Part shown: one piece after another, positions 1-4,622 of the stretch
Position numbering within the stretch: the stretch's first letter is position 1
Layout: the number at the start of each line of letters is the position of its first letter
Source: a bacterium
GTDB lineage: Bacteria > JAMCPX01
Assembly (NCBI GenBank): GCA_021815065.1
Contig: JAKAHI010000077.1
Span: forward strand, 1 to 6,604
DNA length: 6,604 bases
Reading direction: 5' to 3'
The notes under the pieces: model-generated
Databases searched by the model: none
What the model saw: only the letters and a program-made list of their open reading frames with translations
Told to the model about the DNA's origin: nothing
Translations under genes and position numbers: made by a program

Positions 1-797
1 TGGACGGTTTTGCAGGCAGTGAGGTAGATTCCGAGCTCCACAATACACCCGGGGGTGTAACAACCGGCGGCAGACTGTTCTATAACAACTCTTTCTTCGG
101 CGCCGGCGGTTCGATGTTTTATGCTGCCAACGGCGATTATATTTCACAGGAACGATGGGGTGTTGACGGCTGGGTGAGACCAATCAATATGCTGTATATG
201 TTCGGCAGATACTATTATGATATGGTGGATAAGCGGGCGTACGACGGTACGGTAAAAATATCGTTAACGCCGCTCAGGAAGGTATTCCTCGATGCACAGT
301 ACGGACTGTTCAATCCCGCATCCCTCATAGATAAAACAAGTATCTTTTGGGTATTCAACACGGAATCCTACAGGAATCTGAACGGTGACATAGGGTACAG
401 AATACTCGACAATCTTTCGCTTGCCATCGAGGGTACAAAATACATGTACAGTTCAGAGGGTAATTCGTACAGCTACGGCGGCAGGCTGAACTACGATAAA
501 CAGCCCTACGCACTGGGACTCGAGCTCAACAAGGTGGATTCCACGCCTACGGATTATATGACAACGCGGATTTATGTTTTCAGGAATTTTGCAATGGGCT
601 TCTATGCGAACATAGATGCCGTCTATACGTCGTATCTCGGCGTGCTCAACGGGTATCGTCATAGCATTACAGGCCATGTAGCTGTCGGCAAGTCGATTAT
701 TAACAACCTGAAACTCACGCTGTCGGGCGATTCGCTCGACGGGCCTTATATGCGGCATGGCGGCTTTGCAATGTTGAGTTTAAAATATAGCTTATAA
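1..797 (+). CDS. Probable outer-membrane beta-barrel protein, 3' part only
   Basis: The reading frame is open from the left edge (first full codon at 3) to TAA at 795-797, giving 264 residues of a protein whose start lies outside the window. The ATG at 114 is internal, because 37 codons upstream of it are open and have the same character. The sequence is rich in Tyr, Phe, Gly and Asn, with short alternating polar/apolar stretches broken by turn-like GD, NG and DN pairs (for example RLFYNNSFFGAGGSMFY and YSYGGRLNY). It has no hydrophobic helix and almost no Cys. This is the usual look of transmembrane beta-strands in outer-membrane barrels. It ends in LSLKYSL, a strand-like tail, although the last residue is Leu and not the common Phe. 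No specific family is recognised. The adjoining multiheme cytochrome suggests the porin partner of a porin-cytochrome conduit (MtrB/OmbB role), which is inference. It could instead be an unrelated porin or a barrel for another export task. Confidence 0.75.
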   Translation, partial: DGFAGSEVDSELHNTPGGVTTGGRLFYNNSFFGAGGSMFYAANGDYISQERWGVDGWVRPINMLYMFGRYYYDMVDKRAYDGTVKISLTPLRKVFLDAQYGLFNPASLIDKTSIFWVFNTESYRNLNGDIGYRILDNLSLAIEGTKYMYSSEGNSYSYGGRLNYDKQPYALGLELNKVDSTPTDYMTTRIYVFRNFAMGFYANIDAVYTSYLGVLNGYRHSITGHVAVGKSIINNLKLTLSGDSLDGPYMRHGGFAMLSLKYSL

Positions 798-800
798 ACT

Positions 801-805
801 GGAGG
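801..805 (+). promoter_or_regulatory. Ribosome binding site of the multiheme cytochrome gene
   Basis: GGAGG lies 4 bases before the ATG at 810 and 3 bases after the stop of the barrel gene. It supports the chosen start and tight co-expression of the two genes. Confidence 0.8.
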
Positions 806-809
806 CATT

Positions 810-1859
810 ATGAAGAGATGGTGGTTTGCGCTTTTTTTACTGATTTTTTCGGCAATGTCCTGTAATAAGGTCCTCTCATCGAATAAAGACAGATTGATTT
901 TTTCCCATAAATTGCATGTTACCGACAACGGTGTCGAATGCCTTACCTGTCATGCCGGCATTAATACGACGACGACCGTAGCGGGCAGCTATATACCAAA
1001 AATGGATGTGTGTTTCCAGTGTCACAGCGATGCACAGAACAAATGCAGCATGTGCCACACGAACCCCGATAAGGCTGTGCCGTTTCCCATAGAAAAAAGA
1101 GATATCGTATTTTCTCACGAGGCGCACCTGCCGAAGGTTAAGAATGATTGCACCTATTGTCATACAAGGATACCGTTCGAAACAACGCCAACACCCGGGA
1201 ACCTTCCGACCATGCAGGTATGCCTGTCGTGCCACCAGAAAGATTATGATACGCTGCAATGCTCCAAATGCCACACGTCGCTCAGCTCAATATCCATCGA
1301 GAGGCTGTCCAAATTCACGCACAATGCAGGTTTTAAACAAAACCACGGCGAACTCGCAAGGACCGATTTGCAGTCATGCGAGCAGTGTCACCAGCTATCG
1401 TTCTGCGACAACTGTCATAATACCAATGCAAAGATACTCCCTGCAATCCGTTACCCCGAGGCGCCCCAGCAGCCGCTGATACACCGGGGGGACTGGCTTG
1501 CGGTGCACTCCATAGATGCGCAGCAGGACCCCATGTCGTGTTACCGGTGTCACTCTGCCTCGAATTGCCGCGAATGCCACATAAGAAACGGGGTCGCTGC
1601 AGATACTTCGTCAAATGCCGCATCGCCGCATCCGGCCGGAACAGACTTCTTGTTCAATACAGCATCGCCGCAATTCCACGGGCGGCTGGCACGGCAAAAT
1701 ATTAATACCTGTGCAGCGTGTCACAGCGGAGGTACGGATTCCGTATGCATACAGTGCCACAAGGTGGGCGGTATCGGCGGCAATCCTCACCCTGCCGATT
1801 TCCGGTCAAGTCTCAACATGAACAAAGACAAAGTCTGTATTGTGTGCCATGGCCAATAA
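810..1859 (+). CDS. 13-heme c-type cytochrome, probable exported lipoprotein
   Basis: This 349-residue protein has 13 CXXCH heme-binding motifs, with first Cys at 44, 68, 79, 114, 138, 151, 190, 199, 244, 253, 301, 313 and 343. The N-terminus is a short export signal (MKRWW, then a hydrophobic run to residue 16) ending in AMSC, so Cys18 may be lipidated; Met at -2 makes the lipobox imperfect. Two triheme modules (about 31-83 and 101-155) share F-S-H-x2-H, a first CXXCH 8 residues after the second His, then P-x-M-x2-CXXCH and a third CXXCH. Three diheme modules follow, each with His 11 residues before the first heme Cys (H179/C190, H233/C244, H290/C301), and one heme sits at the extreme C-terminus. 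Eleven His lie outside the motifs, too few for bis-His ligation of all 13 hemes. The family role is multi-electron transfer in the periplasm or on the outer membrane. The barrel gene 12 bases upstream suggests a trans-outer-membrane electron route. The redox partner cannot be told from the sequence. Confidence 0.95.
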   Translation: MKRWWFALFLLIFSAMSCNKVLSSNKDRLIFSHKLHVTDNGVECLTCHAGINTTTTVAGSYIPKMDVCFQCHSDAQNKCSMCHTNPDKAVPFPIEKRDIVFSHEAHLPKVKNDCTYCHTRIPFETTPTPGNLPTMQVCLSCHQKDYDTLQCSKCHTSLSSISIERLSKFTHNAGFKQNHGELARTDLQSCEQCHQLSFCDNCHNTNAKILPAIRYPEAPQQPLIHRGDWLAVHSIDAQQDPMSCYRCHSASNCRECHIRNGVAADTSSNAASPHPAGTDFLFNTASPQFHGRLARQNINTCAACHSGGTDSVCIQCHKVGGIGGNPHPADFRSSLNMNKDKVCIVCHGQ

Positions 1860-1890
1860 GCAACACGAGGGCAAAAAATAATACACTCCA

Positions 1891-1940
1891 TGACCGCTTG
1901 TTTTTGATAAAACAGGTATTACTATTGTTACTTGCGGTCA
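1891..1940. repeat. Nested inverted repeat in the cytochrome/dksA-like spacer
   Basis: A perfect 7-base arm TGACCGC (1891-1897) pairs with GCGGTCA (1934-1940). Inside it a second stem, TGTTTT (1899-1904) with AAAACA (1909-1914), closes on a TGAT loop. No T-run follows the outer arm, so it is not a standard intrinsic terminator. It may be a weak transcript end for the cytochrome gene, a regulatory site or chance. It lies in the 165-base gap 1860-2024, where I find no gene and no convincing sigma70 promoter. Confidence 0.45.
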
Positions 1941-2006
1941 GGTGCCGTTACAAGGATGGTTTTACATGAAAGAAGATTTATGCTCGATTTGATAAAAGTA
2001 TTACTA
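1904..2006 (+). repeat. Imperfect direct repeat upstream of the dksA-like gene
   Basis: TTGATAAAA[CAG]GTATTACTA at 1904-1924 recurs without the CAG as TTGATAAAAGTATTACTA at 1989-2006, so 18 bases are shared across a 3-base indel. The second copy ends 7 bases before the Shine-Dalgarno of the dksA-like gene. It could be a paired protein-binding site or a small duplication. AT-rich sequence makes chance possible. Confidence 0.4.
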
Positions 2007-2013
2007 AAGAAAA

Positions 2014-2019
2014 AAGGAG
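2014..2019 (+). promoter_or_regulatory. Ribosome binding site that sets the dksA-like start
   Basis: AAGGAG lies 5 bases before the ATG at 2025. The frame is open further upstream (TTG at 1932, ATG at 1956 and 1980), but none of those starts has a comparable site, so translation is placed at 2025. Confidence 0.8.
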
Positions 2020-2024
2020 CTCAT

Positions 2025-2639
2025 ATGGCAGCCCCAAAGAAGAAAAACAAAAAAATTAAAAAGACCGGACCGGTTAAAAAACAAAAGGTTTCTTTAAAAA
2101 AGAAAGGCAAAGTGAAAAAGGGGACCGCGGCAACCGGTTCCAGGACCATGAAGCAGGCTGAACCCCGGAAAGCCGTAAAGACAAAAAAGGCGACAACTGT
2201 AAAAAGCACGCAGAAGAAAACGCGGATTGAGTATGAGCAAATAAAGAAGATGCTTCAAAAAATGAGAATGGACATCATCAACGAGCTTTCCAAGAAGAAA
2301 ACTACGCTCGAAGAAGAAAAAAATGTGGAAATAGAGGACCTCGACGCCATAGCCGCAGACAGGAACAGGGAATATGAATATCTGCTTACGACCATGGACA
2401 CAAAAAAGTTAAAGCAGATAGATGAAGCACTGGCAAAGATAGAAAACAACACGTATGGTATATGCGAAGAATGCGGTGAGGAGATACCTGTTGCACGGCT
2501 GAAGATATTGCCGTTTGCAAAACTGTGCATAGATTGTGTTTCCAATGTAGAGAAAGAAGAAGCGTTAAAGCAGTCCCTCGAGAGTGAAAAAGACATATTC
2601 ACTACAGGGAACAACGAAGAAGAAAGCGATATAGAGTAA
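2025..2639 (+). CDS. DksA/TraR-family C4 zinc-finger protein with lysine-rich N-terminal tail
   Basis: The 204-residue product starts at ATG 2025 behind a strong AAGGAG. Residues 1-65 form a low-complexity basic tail with 24 Lys and a single acidic residue. Residues about 68-142 form a coiled-coil hairpin. Cys147, Cys150, Cys168 and Cys171 make a CX2C-X17-CX2C zinc finger with the same spacing as E. coli DksA and the typical GICEECGEEIP...LCIDC context. DksA proteins bind in the secondary channel of RNA polymerase and, with ppGpp, retune promoters such as those for rRNA. In an ungapped comparison with remembered E. coli DksA, the tip motif DxxDxA reads E104-x2-D107-x-I109, so only the second Asp is kept. 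The function may therefore differ from true DksA, and the symbol dksA is withheld. The tail could bind nucleic acid or the polymerase, which is inference. The gene converges on argC. Confidence 0.88.
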   Translation: MAAPKKKNKKIKKTGPVKKQKVSLKKKGKVKKGTAATGSRTMKQAEPRKAVKTKKATTVKSTQKKTRIEYEQIKKMLQKMRMDIINELSKKKTTLEEEKNVEIEDLDAIAADRNREYEYLLTTMDTKKLKQIDEALAKIENNTYGICEECGEEIPVARLKILPFAKLCIDCVSNVEKEEALKQSLESEKDIFTTGNNEEESDIE

Positions 2640-2641
2640 GA

Positions 2642-3679
2642 TTAGGGAAATACGGCCGGAAGATCAAGTCCCGTTGTTTCGTCAAAGCCGAGTGAGAGGT
2701 TCATGTTCTGTATAGCCTGTCCGGAGGCGCCCTTTACAAGATTATCCAGTGCAGAAAAAAGTACTATGGTTGAATTCCTTTCCTCAAAACGTACCGCTAT
2801 GTCGATATAGTTCGATCCCCTTACCGCGTTTACATTTGGAAGTCCCGGTGATCGCACGATCCTGACAAAGGGTTCGTCTTTGTAAGCTTCCAGGAGCACC
2901 TCTTCAAGGCCGTCGGGGGAGATTTTTTTATCTTCGTCAGCAACCGCATAGATTGTCGTAAAGATCCCCCTGTTTATCGGGACAAGGTGGGGTACGAACG
3001 TTATGCTTGTTCCGGCGGAAATCTCAGACAGTTCTTGTTCTATTTCAGGTATATGACGGTGCGATGCAGGCTTATATGCCCTGAATCCGTCGCTTACTTC
3101 AGAAAAATGCAGTTCCTGTGAAGGAGATCTTCCGGCGCCGGTAACCCCGCTTTTTGCATCTACAATAATCCCTTTGTTCTTTATAATGCCTTTCTTGAGA
3201 AAGGGTGCCAGAGGGATGATCGCCCCCGTTGGATAACATCCCGGGTTTGCAATAAGACGTGCATTTTTAATCTCTTTTCGCTTTATTTCAGGCAGGCCGT
3301 AAACCGATGATTTCGAAAGTTCCGGCGTGGTCTCAATGCCGTACCATTTTTTGAAAAGGACGGTATCCTTTAACCGGAAGGCGGCGCTGATATCGATTAC
3401 CGTGGTGTTGTTCTTCAAAAACTTCCCGCAAACAGAAGCTGATTGTTCATGCGGAAGGGCAAGAAAAACGACGTCGAAGTCCATATCATACAACTGGTCA
3501 ATCTTCTGGCACGTCAGTTTATAAAATCCCTTTAAGGACGGTATAACGTTATCCAGAGGAAGCCCCGCATTTTTATCGGCACTTGCTGCAACAACAGTAA
3601 CATGCTTATGAAGACTCAAGAGCCTTAACAGCTCTATCCCGGAGTAACCCGTTGCGCCTAATACGGCTACCCGCTTCAT
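2642..3679 (-). CDS. argC: N-acetyl-gamma-glutamyl-phosphate reductase
   Basis: This cytoplasmic enzyme uses NADPH to reduce N-acetyl-glutamyl 5-phosphate to N-acetyl-glutamate 5-semialdehyde, the third step of arginine (ornithine) synthesis. The 345 residues match the usual length of the family. The N-terminus carries the Rossmann motif GATGYSG (residues 8-14). The catalytic cysteine is Cys148 in NPGCYPTG (145-152), and the conserved HRHIPEIEQEL stretch (207-217) and FVPHLVPINRGI (228-239) follow. No key residue is missing. The ATG at 3677-3679 lies 4 bases after the rpsI stop, with only a weak GAG-type ribosome site inside the end of rpsI, so translation is probably coupled to rpsI. The gene therefore seems to share the ribosomal-protein promoter; no arginine-specific operator was recognised. 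No other arg gene is in the window. Confidence 0.97.
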   Translation of the reverse strand: MKRVAVLGATGYSGIELLRLLSLHKHVTVVAASADKNAGLPLDNVIPSLKGFYKLTCQKIDQLYDMDFDVVFLALPHEQSASVCGKFLKNNTTVIDISAAFRLKDTVLFKKWYGIETTPELSKSSVYGLPEIKRKEIKNARLIANPGCYPTGAIIPLAPFLKKGIIKNKGIIVDAKSGVTGAGRSPSQELHFSEVSDGFRAYKPASHRHIPEIEQELSEISAGTSITFVPHLVPINRGIFTTIYAVADEDKKISPDGLEEVLLEAYKDEPFVRIVRSPGLPNVNAVRGSNYIDIAVRFEERNSTIVLFSALDNLVKGASGQAIQNMNLSLGFDETTGLDLPAVFP

Positions 3680-3683
3680 GCGA

Positions 3684-4076
3684 TTATCTCTTTGAATACT
3701 GGAATCTCTTTCGTGCAGCCTTCCTGCCGTATTTCTTTCGTTCTTTCATACGAGGGTCGCGTGTTATCAAGCCCGCTTTTTTGAGTTCCGCACGGAGGTC
3801 CCCGTTAAAAGCGATAAGGGCTTTCGTAATACCGTGTGCAAAGGCCTGGGCCTGGGATGACCAGCCGCCGCCTATAATGTTCGCAACAACGTCAAATTTA
3901 CCCTGCGTGTTGGTCAGCTTGAAAGGCCGTACTATGGTTTCCCGTACCGTGAGAATAGGAAAGTATATATCAAACGCTTTTTTATTTATGGATATCTCGC
4001 CGCTTCCGGGCTTAAGCCATACCCGTGCTGTTGATGTCTTTCTTTTGCCTACGCCGTGAAAAAGAAGTTCAGCCAT
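3684..4076 (-). CDS. rpsI: 30S ribosomal protein S9
   Basis: The 130-residue protein has the standard bacterial S9 layout: GVGKRKTSTARVW near the N-terminus (residues 8-20), the GGG..SQA...HGI.KAL signature around residues 69-87, and TRDPRMKERKKYGRKAARKR ahead of the final FQYSKR tail. In the ribosome this basic tail reaches the P-site tRNA anticodon loop. Within the signature, SSQAQAFAHGI replaces the more usual SGQAxAxRHGI, so the common Gly and Arg are lost; this still fits the family pattern as I remember it. The start ATG overlaps the end of rplM by 8 bases (ATGGCTGA), with GGAGGT supplied from within rplM. Its place directly after rplM is the widely conserved bacterial order. Confidence 0.98.
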   Translation of the reverse strand: MAELLFHGVGKRKTSTARVWLKPGSGEISINKKAFDIYFPILTVRETIVRPFKLTNTQGKFDVVANIIGGGWSSQAQAFAHGITKALIAFNGDLRAELKKAGLITRDPRMKERKKYGRKAARKRFQYSKR

Positions 4077-4521
4077 TTGTTACCTCCGCTTTACCTTTTT
4101 TGTTTTCAGAATTCAGTTGTGCCGCGTGCGGATGTTCAGCTCCGGGGTATACCTTGAGTTTCGTTAAAATTTTATCAGCAAGCTTGTTTTTCGGGAGCAT
4201 GCCTTTTACCGCATGGAAAATGACCTTTTCCGGCTGACGCTGGAGCATCGAAGACGCTGATTCACTCTTTAACCCTCCCGGAAACAGGGTGTGGTGATAG
4301 TAATTTTTTTGTTTTAACTTGTTACCGGTTAGTTTTACCTTTGCTGCGTTTATCACAACGATAAAATCCCCGGTGTCGACATTCGGGGTATAGATTGCCT
4401 TGTCCCTGCCCCTGAGCATTGTGGCTATCCTGGTAGCCAGCCTGCCCAGAACGGCGCCATCGGCATCTATTACCTTCCACGATCTTTTAATTTCTTCTTT
4501 TTTTGCAATAAAGCTCTTCAT
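4069..4521 (-). CDS. rplM: 50S ribosomal protein L13
   Basis: The 150-residue protein follows L13 from end to end: MKSFIAKKEEIKRSW, then GRLAT (residues 26-30), YTPNVDTGDFIVVINAAKV, the TGNK and YYHHT stretch, and AVKGMLPKNKL with LKVYPGAEHPHAAQ near the C-terminus. L13 is an early-assembling protein of the large subunit. E. coli L13 is about 142 residues; here about 15 residues follow the conserved HAAQ, and this Lys/Glu-rich tail overlaps the rpsI start and contains its ribosome site. The ATG at 4519-4521 has AAGGA 6 bases upstream (4528-4532). The gene is first in the rplM-rpsI-argC unit and is served by the promoter found in the gap behind glnE. Confidence 0.98.
   Translation of the reverse strand: MKSFIAKKEEIKRSWKVIDADGAVLGRLATRIATMLRGRDKAIYTPNVDTGDFIVVINAAKVKLTGNKLKQKNYYHHTLFPGGLKSESASSMLQRQPEKVIFHAVKGMLPKNKLADKILTKLKVYPGAEHPHAAQLNSENKKGKAEVTNG
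4082..4087 (-). promoter_or_regulatory. Ribosome binding site of rpsI, inside the rplM coding region
   Basis: On the - strand GGAGGT lies 5 bases before the rpsI ATG. It is formed by the last codons of rplM (those encoding Glu-Val of the terminal EVTNG), so the rplM tail carries the rpsI initiation signal and the two genes are probably translationally coupled. Confidence 0.8.
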
Positions 4522-4546
4522 TTTTTTTCCTTATCTGTTTGCATTT

Positions 4547-4573
4547 TTACTACCGGACAAAATACAATAGTAA
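4547..4573 (-). promoter_or_regulatory. Possible 5' leader stem-loop of the rplM transcript
   Basis: On the - strand TTACTA (4573-4568) and TAGTAA (4552-4547) form a perfect 6-base stem around a 15-base loop. With transcription starting near 4571, the stem would sit at the extreme 5' end of the mRNA, about 25 bases before the start codon. It might stabilise the message or take part in autoregulation. I cannot match it to a known L13 leader, and the all-AU-rich stem is weak. Confidence 0.35.
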
Positions 4574-4577
4574 TCTT

Positions 4578-4607
4578 TTTATATATAACTGTATAAATAA
4601 AAGTCAA
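4578..4607 (-). promoter_or_regulatory. Sigma70-type promoter for rplM-rpsI-argC
   Basis: On the - strand TTGACT (4607-4602) is followed by an 18-base spacer and TATAAA (4583-4578); each hexamer matches the consensus at 5 of 6 positions. An alternative -10, TATATA at 4585-4580, gives a 16-base spacer. Transcription would begin near 4571 and leave a leader of about 50 bases before rplM. The promoter starts 16 bases after the glnE stop, so rplM need not depend on glnE transcription. Confidence 0.7.
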
Positions 4608-4622
4608 GCACTTACGTATGGA

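Noticed and set aside
876..1623. Long open frames on both strands across the cytochrome gene
   Set aside because: They are shadows of the 13-heme gene: they lack ribosome sites and recognisable motifs, while the cytochrome frame has 13 CXXCH motifs.
1846..1853. Palindrome GCCATGGC at the cytochrome stop
   Set aside because: An 8-base palindrome within a coding end is common by chance and has no T-run.
1966..1992. Eight-codon reading frame (MKEDLCSI) with AAGGA 9 bases upstream, ahead of the dksA-like gene
   Set aside because: It is too short to support without conservation, has no run of regulatory codons and no terminator-like structure after it.
1932..2024. Upstream in-frame extension of the dksA-like protein from TTG 1932, ATG 1956 or ATG 1980
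   Set aside because: None of these has a good ribosome site, whereas ATG 2025 has AAGGAG at ideal spacing and gives the typical MAAPKKK-like start.
3652..4237. Open frames on the + strand opposite rpsI and rplM
   Set aside because: They lie antisense to two unmistakable ribosomal protein genes and have no family features.
4600..4622. Possible glnE terminator (AAGT-GCTTG-ACTT followed by T-rich sequence on the - strand)
   Set aside because: The stem has only 4 weak pairs and overlaps the -35 element of the rplM promoter; it is unlikely to terminate by itself.
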